From Bigelowiella natans CCMP2755 (lineage: Eukaryota; Cercozoa; Chlorarachniophyceae), in contig ADNK01000462.1 of assembly GCA_000320545.1 (NCBI GenBank), forward strand, positions 1-33,219: DNA of 33,219 nucleotides, in the 5' to 3' direction. The notes below the pieces were generated by a model, which did not search any database, was not told the origin of the DNA, and was given only the letters and a program-made list of their open reading frames with translations. The translations under genes were made by a program, and so were the position numbers. This document shows, one piece after another, positions 1-11,573 of the stretch. The number at the start of each line of letters is the position of its first letter. Within the stretch, counting starts at the first letter, position 1.

Positions 1-419
1 GCGGTTATCTTTTCTATAAATGACTCCGCAAGGATGATGATGTTGATGTTGATGACAATAATGGCAAAGAAGATTATGGGTGGTTCTTTAAAATTCATAC
101 CGAGGAATCCCTTTGTAATGTATAGTGTGTGTGTGTGTGTGTGCGCGCGCGCGTGCACTTTGGTATCATTTGTTTGATTCAGATGAAAAGTTCAATCTTT
201 GCATGCCAGAGACTTTCCACGGTGAGTGAGCTGCTGATTCGAAGCAGAAAGATGTGCAATACACCTAACAACATAACGATGATGACACATCACATGTTCT
301 GCTGCTGCGGCGCATATATTATATTTACTGTAATGTAAACTACCACCACCACCCATCGTCGTTTATTTGTCCATTCGTTGCAGGGACCGACAACTTTGGC
401 CATCCGGTACACCACCACC

Positions 420-423
<4 letters not shown>

Positions 424-455
<32 letters not shown>
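424..455. repeat. (CA)n microsatellite
   Basis: Sixteen uninterrupted CA units in the left-edge region, where no exon could be placed with confidence. Related GT/GC tracts lie at 125-153 and 628-682. Confidence 0.95.
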
Positions 456-457
<2 letters not shown>

Positions 458-631
458 TAGGCACAATCGATATATAGCATGCATTTCATAGATATAAATG
501 GAAATAATATATGCATAATTTTTCTCCTACTAAACATAGTGATAATAGAGGATGTGTTTCCCCACATAACTACACAATCATATACATATACCCAGCAACA
601 TCATCGACAACAACATCAGCATTATACGTGC

Positions 632-682
<51 letters not shown>

Positions 683-960
683 TGGATTCGCTAAGGAATA
701 GATGATGTATCGTACACGTCGTTGATGTTGCGATTAGATCCCTTCCTGCCTTTCAGAACTATACCTATCATTACATAATGTAAAAAATGCATAATATTAT
801 CTACATATAAACACACACACACACACACATACACACATGTACAAATAATATTAACAACATTCCAATATACTTACATACGTGATGTAATCAGTACTCATTG
901 TCCCAAAAAGGGGATTACTCGCTCTATCAGCCTAGACAGCACCATTCATCCTCCTCCTCC

Positions 961-967
961 ACACACT

Positions 968-1059
<92 letters not shown>
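961..1059. repeat. Compound (CA)n-(CT)n-(CA)n microsatellite
   Basis: Three blocks in one tract: CA, then about 36 nt of CT, then CA again. It lies in an intron of the minus-strand secreted-protein gene, just past the 1072 donor, so on the sense strand the intron starts with a long GT repeat. Confidence 0.95.
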
Positions 1060-1071
1060 ACACTTCCCCAC

Positions 1072-1465
1072 CTGACGCTACAAAGAGTCCAATTGCCGGT
1101 CGTAATTTGACGAACGAATCCCCTCTGAATCCTGATATATCTCCGATGTTCCAATGTCCAGATGACTCCATCACCCCAACCACTGCAATGTAGTAGTAGC
1201 AAAAGTAGTAATAGTAGTAGTAGTAGTAGTAGTAGTAGAAATTGCGTCCTTTTAGCTTTAAAACACTAATCTGAACAACATGCAGCAGCTTTGCTGTGTA
1301 TCAGCTTTGCTGTGTATCGTTCCTCAACTGTCGTTTATTTCTTGTCGCGAACGTGAAGCTTATTGATGCGTCTCTCCCCCCCACGTGGTTATTTGTGATG
1401 TAAATGTGGGTACATTCAGAGTTGAAAGGTGGTGGTGTGAGTGAAAATAGAGAAGAAGAGAATGA

Positions 1466-1507
<42 letters not shown>

Positions 1508-1832
1508 TATATTAATATAATAATACAGGTATCATACACTCCCATATATGATGATGAAATTTCACCCTTCTCCTCCGAAAATGGCGCCTCTCCAACCACC
1601 CACTTGTACTTATCGCCTCGATACAAATAGAGGCCATTCTTTGTCCCTTTAAACAGCATTTTTCGCCGATCCAAACGCTCCTCGCCTGTGCAGGCATGTT
1701 CGTGTGTGTTTGTGTGTGTTGTGTGTGTTGTGTGTGTGTTGTGTGTGTGTGTGTGTGTGCGTGTATTTTGTCCTTTGTGCATTATCTCGTAGCAACACAT
1801 ATCGTCTAACCGTTGCTCCTCATCTTGGAGAG

Positions 1833-1867
<35 letters not shown>

Positions 1868-2308
1868 GTTCCCTCCTCCTTTCTTGCGCGGAATGGGGAG
1901 AGGAGATATAGTTATAAACGTCGTTTATGCGAGAATTGATTCCACACCGGCCAAATATCACTAAATCTGTAAGTCCGTGCCACGACGAGGAGAAAGAGTT
2001 GAACGATAACGATGATGACGATGAGTTAGAAGGTGACGATGTTGTGAGGAATGGTCGTGAAGCGTCCAACACATCGATTGGCGACGTGCTTTGTTTCCAT
2101 TGCCTGTGGGGAAGGGGGGGGGAATGGGTGGAAGGCGAAGGAGGGGGGGAGGGGATTCACATGATAAGTAATTATTATTTACACAATATATATTGGTAAT
2201 AATAGTAAGTGAGAAAACGATGCTACCCGTCATATGCATACGACAGGATCCATTTCTGGCCCTTTGGAATCAAGAGAGGGCTACTGCTCATATTGCACGG
2301 TGCAAATC

Positions 2309-2352
<44 letters not shown>

Positions 2353-3797
2353 AAGTGATTAGAGAGGAGAAAGATAAGCACAACAACAACAAACAAGATG
2401 ATGATGATGTGTGTAGCCACGGCATAAAAGATGCATAAAAACATAAACATTCGAAAATTAAATTAGAATGATGACGACGAAACTTTGGATTATGATGATG
2501 ATTATAGCGATGACAATGATGGAGATGATCTTCACTATCATCATCGTTATCATAGATAAAGAAGATTCTTGACTATCATCATCGTCCGTCATCATCATAA
2601 GTCGTCATTCCATGCACAGTCTCTGTGTTCGAGAGTCGTATTACGCAAATGCCTCTGCATCAGAGCCGCTTTTGTAGATCATCCAACCGTAGCCTCTTCT
2701 GTTCGATGAATAAAATGCAGGATGGAGCAGGACAGGGAGGAGGAGGAGGAGGAGGAGGAGGAGGAGAAGAGCTAAGTCATTTTTCATCAAGATTTCAAAG
2801 CACAGAAAATCATGGATGTGAAATCGTCGTGTGCACATATTCTTTTGACGGATTAGACATATCGACCTGAAAGTTAGAATAAGGCCATTTCGCACCCCTA
2901 GAAAGGTCCTTGCATCCTTGGTACAACCCTTATCTTCGCATGCAGGCTCGTCAAGCACATCGTCGTCGTCTTCGTCGTCGTCGTCGTCATCGTCTTGATC
3001 ATCATTGTGAACAACACTGAGATCGGCATCCTTCTTCATGGGACTTATCCCAGCGATATAAACGTCGTTTAAAACACGAAATGTTCCCTGAGATGTATTT
3101 ATATGTCATGCTCACAGGTGTATTTATGCCGTAGTAGCTTGTGAGTGCGTGTGTGTAAAAACTACTCGCATACGTATACTACTCTACATTGAATCCTAGA
3201 ATGGCGACGGGAGGATGCCATGTTCCTTGTTCCAAAGATTTCTGTCGATTCTTTGCGATTTTATCTTGAGCGTTGGGGGATGATGTCGTATGTGTGTTAG
3301 AAAGTGTAGATGCATTATAGTCGTGCTCTGGATCGCTGTCGCCCTCGAGGTGACTGTTTGCCAAACAAGAGCGGTTCGAAGAATATCTAGTCCCTACTAG
3401 GGTATTGAAATTATATTTAGATCATCTCACATTAACGACGTCGGTCAAGCATGTGGTTGGAATGTCATAAAATAGACGACCTTCATGAACGAGCGCTGTG
3501 CCACTGGGACCTTTCGCTGAGCCTCCTCGCCACCTAAGACTTCTCAAGCAGCGAACTCTCCCACATTTATTCGCACGCGACCGACTCCTTTCAAGCTGAA
3601 AGTATTGAAATGCCCGTTATTCCAATCTCTGGAATAAACGCTGACACAGAACTCACCCGATGTGGAAGAAGTGCTTCCCCATGTCTCCTCCACCTGCCCG
3701 GCGAGTCATATCTTACGTCGCGATTATTTGCCCCCTCCCGAACCATTGAATGCAACATACTGAGGGAAAAGAGTGCCACCCATAGCACCAGAAGCAT
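1072..3797 (-). CDS. Predicted secreted protein of unknown family (3' end not found)
   Basis: I do not recognise this family. Exon 1 (3797-3657) starts with ATG and encodes a signal peptide (MLLVLWVALFSLSMLHS), then a basic stretch, and ends at a strong GTGAGT donor. Later exons fit by phase: 3353-3180 (acceptor could instead be 3386), 3016-2928 (long Asp/Glu run ending in DEPACEDK), 1685-1566 (contains NGLYLYRGDKYKWVVGEA) and 1182-1072 (contains GHWNIGDISGFRGDS). Junction phases agree at 3180/3016, 2928/1685 and 1566/1182. The link from exon 1 (phase 0) to 3353 (phase 2) needs a small extra exon near 3500, possibly starting at the AG before GTGGCGAGG or before CGAAAGGTC; I could not choose. 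The protein continues past 1072 (phase 1). A candidate next exon lies around 350-395 on the minus strand (contains VVGPCNEWTNKRRW), with a weak acceptor. Secretion is inferred from the signal peptide only. Confidence 0.5.
1286..1317. repeat. Perfect 16-bp tandem duplication
   Basis: CAGCTTTGCTGTGTAT occurs twice in a row (1286-1301, 1302-1317) in an intron of the secreted-protein gene. It is non-microsatellite sequence, like the 120-bp and 15-bp duplications elsewhere in the window. Confidence 0.95.
1470..1503. repeat. (TA)n microsatellite
   Basis: About 17 TA units in an intron of the secreted-protein gene. Similar TA tracts occur at 2312-2349, 6374-6402, 12932-12966 and 19709-19741. Confidence 0.95.
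1833..1866. repeat. (ATG/CAT)n trinucleotide repeat
   Basis: About 11 units in an intron of the secreted-protein gene. ATC/GAT is the commonest triplet repeat in the window (also 6501-6521, 6799-6829, 7041-7070, 8139-8163, 8392-8424, 9113-9139). Confidence 0.95.
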
Positions 3798-4368
3798 CGC
3801 CTTCCTGGGCGTCGCGGTCCCTGGGCGGGAAGCTCACGATCAGTGACGCAGAAGTTTCAATTCTACGACAGCGATTGAAAACCCGATGTTTGCGAAATTG
3901 CAGGTCATTTTCAGTGTATTCTACCTCCAGATGAATCCGTGCTCCAGGAAAAGCGGTTTGATTAGTTTTCCCTGCGAATTCATCTGAGATATGAACCTGT
4001 GACGAAGCAATGAGGGGAATCGGCCGTTACAATCGCAGATGTTCGGATTGGTAATTGTTGCACTTGGAAACTTAGGTGATTTCACCTTGAAAAGTACATG
4101 AGAAACACTACCACCTCCTTCCTTTGGCACATGCATTCTCTCAGTCAACGAGCACTCGGATGCTTCCACCGGTGCCAAATTGTCAACAAAAATTACTCGC
4201 GACAGCTGCCTTTTGCTATCAAACAGCTTGCGTTGAGAAAATCTGGAACGTTGAGGGTTCGAATTTATTGAGATGATCTATTTTTATCGGACGACAATTT
4301 AAATGTATTGACGCTTTTCCAAATCGGAAGATGAGCTTTTTGCTAATAATCAATAAGCAACTCCTTGC
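3798..4368. other. Head-to-head spacer between the secreted-protein gene and the F-BAR gene
   Basis: About 570 bp separating two divergent start codons, so it should hold both promoters and both 5' leaders. It is poor in microsatellites compared with the introns around it. An open minus-strand stretch (3921-4178, about 85 codons) lies here, but it has no recognisable domain and no splice link to the gene downstream. I see no TATA box or other named element that I would defend. Confidence 0.5.
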
Positions 4369-6371
4369 ATGGACTCCATCCTCCCATCCTCTCGGGATGG
4401 CTTCATATTCCCGCGGATGCTCTGGTAATGGAGAAGGAAGATGAAATTGTTTGAATGCTTGAAAAATGATCAAAGTTATGTTTCCGAGGGGAGAAGGGTA
4501 AGGGTCCGCTGCGGGATACAGATATTTTAGCAAAACATCATACATGGCTGCAATAGGATTTCTAGCGAGCAATCCTCATGGAATGATTTTTTCTGTATTT
4601 ATCAGGGGCCATCCAAACATGTTCACAGTACTAACCAAAAGAGAAAAGACATTGTCACGACTTGCATCATTTTTCAAAGGTACTTACTATTTGGTTCCGC
4701 ATCGGCCCCTGGACTGATCTCCCTTGCGTTGTATTTCCTCTATGTTATGAAGACAAGGCTGCATTGGACAAGGACTATGCGAACAGAGTCACACGCTTAG
4801 TCAAGGTATAAAACAAAAATTAGTTTGTTTTTCGCTCTGTATCGACCCTGAATGCGGTTCATTCTTTGATATCATTAGAATTCGGGGCTTGAGACTTTTG
4901 AGACAAAGGATGGTCCAATCATAAAAGCCATGAACACCATACGGTTCGAAAAGTATAACTAAAGAGTGACGATGAAGATGATGATGTGTGATATGATAAT
5001 AATGACGGCGCAGAGATATTTTGGAACAAGATAGTTCGTTGTATTTCAGCAAACCGCTAACCCATGTTCTTCATTCTCGGCCTCTTGTCTCTATCGGTTT
5101 TTACAGTGATGCTGTGGAGAAAGTGGCAAAACATCACTCCGAGGCTGCTCTAGCCCTGATTACGGTCCCACATAGCAGCAGTAGTAATAATTGTTGTAAT
5201 CTGTTAAGCTCGAGCATACCTCTCTTCTTTTTCTGCTTCACTTTGAGTTGGATTCGGTACACTTCGTAGAAGAAAGGAGGAGCTCCTAGCTCTCGTCTGA
5301 TGTTGTATCCCATTTTAACTATGTTTGCAATTGTATGGTTTGCTTGGTTTCACAGGCTGGGAAATATCTCGAAACGGAGAGAAACGTTATCCATGCGACT
5401 CTGGCAAAACTCCATGCCGAGTGGTACTACCCCCCCCTGTTTATTTTATTGAGGAAGAAGGAAAAACGAGGGTGGGGAAGAAGAGAATGAAAGGGGGGAG
5501 GAACTAATTAGCAAAGAATGATGATGAGAAGAAAAGCGAGTCGTTGTCGCGGTCGTCGTTGGAAAGTGGGAGACAGTATTTGGTGATATTGAGTCTAATA
5601 AGGCAAAGAGCGAAGAAGGTCTGCGATAGATCCTGTAACAAGCTGACACAGGCCAAAAACTTACGTACTGAAGCCTGGAAGGTGGGTTCATTGTGGAATC
5701 TGATTATTACAACGTGGGGGGGAAGAGGGAAAGCGATATATCGATTGTACGAAGTAGATGTTTTAGTTTTATAATCTTAAATTCCGTACGTTGTTATCAC
5801 CGTTGTCCCAGTTATCATCATCATCATCATTACATCATATGTATTGAATCCAATATGATATGATGCAGCTCCTTAATCAACCAACAACGCCGTCATCACA
5901 CTTTATTATCATAATCAGACATATATGCGCACCAAGCAATCATCCACTGCCACCTCCTCATCATCCTCATCCTCCTCTAGCCCCCCATCTTCTTCCTTCT
6001 CGTCGTTTGGCTTTGGCTCCAGATCTCGAGCATCACCATTCGATAATTCTCGAGGGTGTGGGAAAAAGGCTACGAATTCTCCAGAAGCAAATGAAGCCAT
6101 TTCACGCTTCGTGGCCACAGAACGAGAAGGACTTCGTTCCAGCACCAACGCAACTCCAATAGTTACTACTACTACTACTACTACTACATCATCATCATCG
6201 TCGTCGTCATCGTCGGTGAGGATGAAGAGCTTCAGCGGATGGCTTCTAAGCACAGATATATACCGAAGAAACAGCTCAAACTCCTCGCCTAATTACTCTT
6301 ATGTGCAGGAGCAGAGGAAGAAGAAAAAGAAGATGGACCTCATAGCATCCCAGAAACAGAGATATGAGGTA

Positions 6372-6406
<35 letters not shown>

Positions 6407-6796
6407 TATGTATATGTAGGAGTAAGAGGGGGAGGAGGTGGAGGAGGAGGGTAAGAGGGAGGAATAGAAGAAGAAAAGGAAGAGAAAAACGATCATTTAA
6501 TGATGATGATGATGATGATGACGACGACGATAAACAGGATGCGGATGAGCTATACGTGGCAGCGGTAAAGCGCGCACGGGATGGGCGAATCTCCTTCGAC
6601 TCGATTTGCAGCAAGACGCTAGAGGCTCAGGAAACGGTGGAGATGCGGCGTGTGGAGACAATTTGGTATGTTCTCACGGAGTACTTGACAAATGCAAGGT
6701 CGTCAGCGTGTGCAAATAATAACATATACTATTTTTTGTAATTATAATGATGAGAAGTGAAGATGTGCGTAGTTGGCAAACACCCCGTAATTCTCC

Positions 6797-6830
<34 letters not shown>

Positions 6831-8389
6831 GATCGCTATGAACATCATTCTTATCACCAGGGTAATGGTCGAGAGACAACGTGACGTTCTGCTCGCTCTC
6901 TCCCCCCACGTTGCAAAGGTACTACTACTACGATTCCTTCTTATTTTTCCCTCAAAGAGTAACAGATAGGACAGTTTGATTCAAGAAAGAGACTTGTGAT
7001 GACAGTGTCTTGTGGTGGTGGTATGTGTGTTCGCCCCCTTATCATCATCATCATCATCATCATCATCATCGTCGTCATCAACCTCTTTGCTGCATCATCC
7101 CTACAACAACGTAGTAGTAGTAGTAGTTGTTGTTGTTGTTGTACTAGTAGTAGGATGCCTACTTCCCATCCGCCTTGTCAGTATTTTCCCCTCTCACAAC
7201 CCCCCCCCCCCCCTTCCCCATCGGCTGCCCCGAATAGATGTCCACAAGGGAAGAATTACGATTGTTTGCTGAGGAGCACACGGTCGGCTGTCTCCCAGGT
7301 AGTAGTAGTAGTAGTAGTAGTAGTAGCAAGAACATCAAAAGGAGTGGTGGAAATAGAAGAAGAAGAAGAAGAAGAAGGAGAAGAGCTCGCGCTCGTGATC
7401 GAATATCCATGATGATGATGTGATGATGACGACGACGACGACTACTATGATAATTGAGATGATTGAGGATGCAGTAATGTGAAAGAGTATGATGATTCTT
7501 CTTTTGAACCTCAGGTCCTCTTCCAACATACGTCCCTATGGTCGAAGAAGCACAGAAATTCTTGGAGAAGGATGTTGATGTGCTCAAGGAAGAATCTTAT
7601 CAGGGAGATCATACTGCTGGTAGTGGTGGTGGTGAAGAAGAAGATGATAAGCAGGACGGGGGTGAAGAGGAGGAGGAGGAGGAGGAGGAAGACGGTTTTC
7701 CATTTCTTGAGTATCAGCAGCAGTCCCTGGAGGAGCGAAAAAGCGGCTATGAGAGTAGGGTTAAAGGACCAAAATATGAGGAGAAAGAGGAGGAGGATGG
7801 AATAGAGAAGGGAAGAGAAAATAGTAACAATCATAATCATCATCATCGTAGCCATGAGCAAAAAGAGAAAGCAGAGCATAAGCGGCAGCTACAACCTCGA
7901 CGAAACAAGTACAATCGTAAAACCAAGAACCGGAGGGGGGCGGGCAGTAAGACGGATGAGCGGTTTCTCAAACGAATTGTGAAGTCTATTGTCGAATGCG
8001 ACCAACCTAACGAGAAGACGGGGGAGGGGGGGGGGGGGGGGGGACATGAGGGAGCAACAGCCAACACCAGTACTAGTAGCACTGCTAAACAAAGAAGCAG
8101 TGAGAACTATGCAGCCCCTTGGAACGACGAAGACATCATCATCATCATCATCATCATCATCATTTCTGCTCGGCACAAAGGAGGAGATTAGCAAAGTGAA
8201 GAGAATCTTTCAGACCGAGCGAGGCCGAAACTTGTGCGCCCCCCTCCCCCCCCCCACTTCTCCTTTAGACATACTTTCTTCTTCTTCTTGCTCTTCTTCT
8301 TCATCATCATCTTCTTCTTCTTTTACTTGAACTCTTTACCGCTGCTGGCTGCTGCTAATTGATGTTCTGTTTGCCAAACATCATCATTG

Positions 8390-8424
<35 letters not shown>

Positions 8425-9684
8425 GATGAGAGGCCTTCATTCTTTCCTTTTTCCTTCTTTGAATCTCCTTCCTCCTCCTTTCTGCAGATTTGCGAGAATT
8501 CTAAACTCTCGACGAGGGGCACATGATAACCTCTACTCACCTGGGTAATTTGCCTATATTTGTGTAAAAGTGTGTATGTATTTATATTTGTGTGTTTATA
8601 TATATTATAACGGTTAATTTATGTCTCTAAACAGGGCGCTGCGGAGGCTTAGCCAGTTGATTTTCATTTGCCTTGACGAGTGTAGAGGGGTGAGGACGAC
8701 GATGATAGCTGATGATGACAATGATCGATTATGATGATCATGATCATACCACACAACGCATTAAGATCTGTTGCATATTCCAGCATTTCTCTCTTATGTT
8801 TGTGTGTATGTGTGTGTGTGTGTGTGTGTCTTTAAACAACAACAAAAGAAAAGGAAGCATATTATCTTGTGTTGTTCAAATCACCGTCATCATCGTGTCA
8901 TAGGAAAAAGGAGAAGAAGAAGAAGAAGAAGAAGAAGAAGAAAAACAAGAGCACACATTTTTTGGCCTCATTTTCGTTTGTTTATTTCGGAGAGGTTTTA
9001 CGTTTCATGCTGTGGAATGTCCTGTGATGATGATCATCATCATCACTATCATCATCATCGTCGTCGTCAATAGCAGCAGCAGCAGCAGCAACAACAACAA
9101 TTTTATCCGTATCATCATCATCATCATCATCATCATCATTATCATCAATAGGCTGGCGATATGCTATCTGTGAGCGCTGCACAGGTTCTTTTGGTTCTCT
9201 CGCAGGTAGAGAGAGAGATAAGAGACAGAGAAGGAGAGAAGTGAGGGGAGAGAGTATTCACGTATGATGTAATAAACAAAAGCCAAGGAAGCGCGTTTGG
9301 ACACTCACTCGTCCCTTCCCCCGCTTTGTCATCTCTTAGTTGCTATTGTTGTGGTTTTGTTGTTATCGTCGTCGTCGTCGTCGTTGTTTTTATTGTGCTC
9401 GAGCTAATATTCTCTTCTTCTCTCTCCCCCTGATGAGATATGTGTGTGTTGGTTGCTTGCTTGCTTTTAGACCTTCTACTTCCACCAAGGCTCCTCCCCC
9501 CCCCCCCAACCAGCAGCAGCACTATCAGCAGCATCACCAAATAAACAGCATGAAGCAAAGGCAGATAAAAAGAATGATGGCCATTGTGATGATCAAGCTG
9601 ATGTTTACGACAACCAGAAGTACATGAAGAAAGAGGAAGAGAAGCAGGAGGAGGAGAAGGAGGAGCAGCATTCCTCCTCTCGGC

Positions 9685-9716
<32 letters not shown>

Positions 9717-10871
9717 CGTGTATACCTCCAAGCATTGATCAAGATACATCCAATATGGCGGGTACGAACGTAACAATGGTGTGTAGTAGAGATGCTGCTT
9801 ATATTGCTCTTGCTATTGAATCTGCTGCTGCTTTAGATATCACCATCCTCTCTCTCTCTCTCTCTCTCTCTTTCTCACTCATCCACCATGTTCCCATGAT
9901 CACTATTGTGATGATAGTGGTGGTGGTGGTGGTGATGATGGTGATGATAGGAACCACACTTACATTATACTGTTATTATTGATATTTATGGTGATAATTA
10001 TGATAGGAACCACGCTTCTGGGAGCAAGCAATACATGAGGCATATGCAAGAGAGATCGAACGCTGCCCGAAAGTCGTAGTAGCAGCAGTAGTAAATAGCA
10101 GTAGTTGTTGCTGTTGTTGTAGTAAGAGTCTGCTGCTGCTGCATGTTATAGTAATTAACGTGTACATCATGATTATGCGTATGTTAATCACACAATTTCA
10201 TCCCCCCCCCCCACGCTCTCTCAACTATCATTCGTAAATCAAATTAAAAGGCAAAGCTAACCCATCGATGGTGCACGGATGACGAGCAGGTAAATCAACT
10301 CTGCTGCTGTTGCTCTTGTTGCTCTTGTTTCTGCTCTTGTGGCGGTCATGGCGACAACAATATTTACTGAATTTCGATGACATTACATATGCGGTCTACC
10401 ATATGTGCTTTTCTTCTTCTTCGCTGTATTATCGCCCGTCACGCGTGCAACGCTTTCCTCTTCTTCTTCTTCTTTATTTCTTGACTTTCATCCACGCACG
10501 TATGCATGCATGCATACAGCTGCTACGTACATACAACAACAAACTCTTATTTTACCATTGCAGGCGGAGGCGGCCGAGCTTCAAAGCAAGATTCTATTCG
10601 GAATCTTGATGTCGTACCAGCATAACATGCGGGGATTCGGGGTATTTATTGATGTCGTTCTTGTCGTCGTTGTTGCTGTTACTGCTGCTGCTGTTACTAT
10701 AATATAGTAATAATAGCAATAACCAATGATGTCATCATCACATCATAGGTTGACGCCGAAACGACCACACGCATAATCGTGCAGCTCTGTGCCTCGTTCA
10801 ACATGAGCGGTGAGCAAACGCAGACGCTGGTCACTCTCGCGAAAAGTGCGCTCCCAGCCTCTCCAAAATAG
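4369..10871 (+). CDS. F-BAR domain protein with C-terminal KIAA0513/SBF2-like domain
   Basis: Nineteen exons: 4369-4424, 4606-4679, 4753-4805, 4879-4952, 5107-5164, 5356-5423, 5603-5681, 5919-6368, 6538-6665, 6861-6918, 7238-7298, 7515-8233, 8488-8544, 8635-8689, 9152-9205, 9471-9761, 10007-10072, 10564-10641, 10749-10871 (about 866 aa). Residues 10-155 read as an FCH/F-BAR N-terminal half (LWGHPNMFTVLTKREKTL, ASFFKDKAALDKDYANRV, KYLETERNVIHATLAKLHAE). After a Ser/Thr-rich 150-residue exon the F-BAR C-terminal helix resumes (SICSKTLEAQETVEMRRVE). An acidic, Lys-rich linker follows, then a helical domain (FARILNSRR, LSQLIFICLDEC, SQTFYF, HPIWREPRFWEQAIHEAY, ILFGILMSYQHNMRGFG). That order matches KIAA0513 and the SBF2 region of MTMR5/13. 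Known role: F-BAR dimers bind and bend membranes; the role of the C-terminal domain is unclear. All phases agree except one extra nucleotide in exon 12, best placed in the 18-G run at 8026-8043. F-BAR is firm, SBF2 likely. Confidence 0.83.
7299..7326 (+). repeat. (GTA)9 repeat starting exactly at a splice donor
   Basis: The F-BAR exon ending at 7298 is followed at once by nine GTA units, so the first repeat unit is the donor dinucleotide. The exon and its neighbours join in phase, which fixes the position. Confidence 0.85.
8026..8043. repeat. 18-nt poly-G run causing an apparent +1 frameshift
   Basis: A run of 18 G inside exon 12 of the F-BAR gene. Upstream the frame reads KTDERFLKRIVKSIVECD; downstream the family-like frame (TKEEISKVKRIFQTERGRN) is shifted by one base. 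One G fewer here would make the exon continuous, with no stop. A small unrecognised intron between about 8030 and 8175 is the alternative. Confidence 0.7.
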
Positions 10872-11043
10872 ACCCCAACCATCACCACCACCACCACACC
10901 AAGTAAAGCATCGGTATCTGCATCATCTTCATCCTCACAGCAGTAGCAGCAGCAGCCTCATCCGTTGTCATTATCGTCGGCAGCGGGCAACGGTTCTCCA
11001 GCAGCATCGATGGTGATAACGACATAACGACAGACAATATTTA

Positions 11044-11049
11044 AATAAA
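11044..11049 (+). promoter_or_regulatory. Candidate polyadenylation signal AATAAA for the F-BAR gene
   Basis: A canonical AATAAA hexamer 173 nt after the TAG stop at 10869-10871, just before the CTAG-rich patch. Position and sequence fit a eukaryotic poly(A) signal; there is no transcript evidence. Confidence 0.45.
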
Positions 11050-11126
11050 ACTGCCTAGGACATCGCATGACGTTCAATTCTCATTCTATAATGTAGTTTT
11101 ATTACTTTGCAATGCACCGAAATGTA

Positions 11127-11152
11127 TACATCTAGACATATATCTAGATGTA
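11127..11152. repeat. Perfect 10-bp inverted repeat with 6-nt loop
   Basis: The arms TACATCTAGA and TCTAGATGTA are exact reverse complements separated by CATATA. It lies 255 nt downstream of the F-BAR stop, inside the CTAG-rich patch, so it could form a hairpin in either 3' UTR. A second stem (AGATGGC with GCCATCT, 12-nt loop) lies at 11272-11297. Confidence 0.75.
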
Positions 11153-11541
11153 GTATTTTGGATACGCATCTATCTAGCTATAGCAAGCTATTGAATGTTA
11201 GATATTTTGACTTGACATTATGCGACTATATGCGACTGGCGTTGCCACTATGCTAGTATGACTAGCTAGCTAGATGGCAGAGCTATGGGAGCCATCTGAG
11301 CTATCACAGCGCATGAGATGTAGCATTTAGTTAGCTAGCTCCAAAGCTATGCATATAGGTATGTTGTATGGCCTGCAAATGCGCGCCAGCTAGCCAGAAG
11401 ACATGACATGCTAGCATGAAAAACTAGAAGAGACAAAATAGCATCATCTAGACACTTCAACCTCTACAAGACTTTCCTTCGCGTGAAATATATTACATAA
11501 ATGCCCTGTCCATGCTCAGCATGTATAGTTCTGTGTGCGTA

Positions 11542-11573
<32 letters not shown>

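Noticed and set aside
4219-4572. 117-codon minus-strand ORF with normal-looking composition
   Set aside because: It lies antisense to the first F-BAR exon (4369-4424) and has no recognisable domain or splice link. The F-BAR exon is supported by phase and family pattern.
5925-6419. ATG at 5925 as the start of the plus-strand gene
   Set aside because: Seven upstream exons join in phase and supply the N-terminal F-BAR half, and the reading frame enters exon 8 at 5919.
8980-9040. Possible extra F-BAR-gene exon after the AG at about 8993 (reads RFYVSCCGMS)
   Set aside because: The exons at 8635-8689 and 9152-9205 join directly in phase 0 and give the expected family spacing; adding this piece breaks it.
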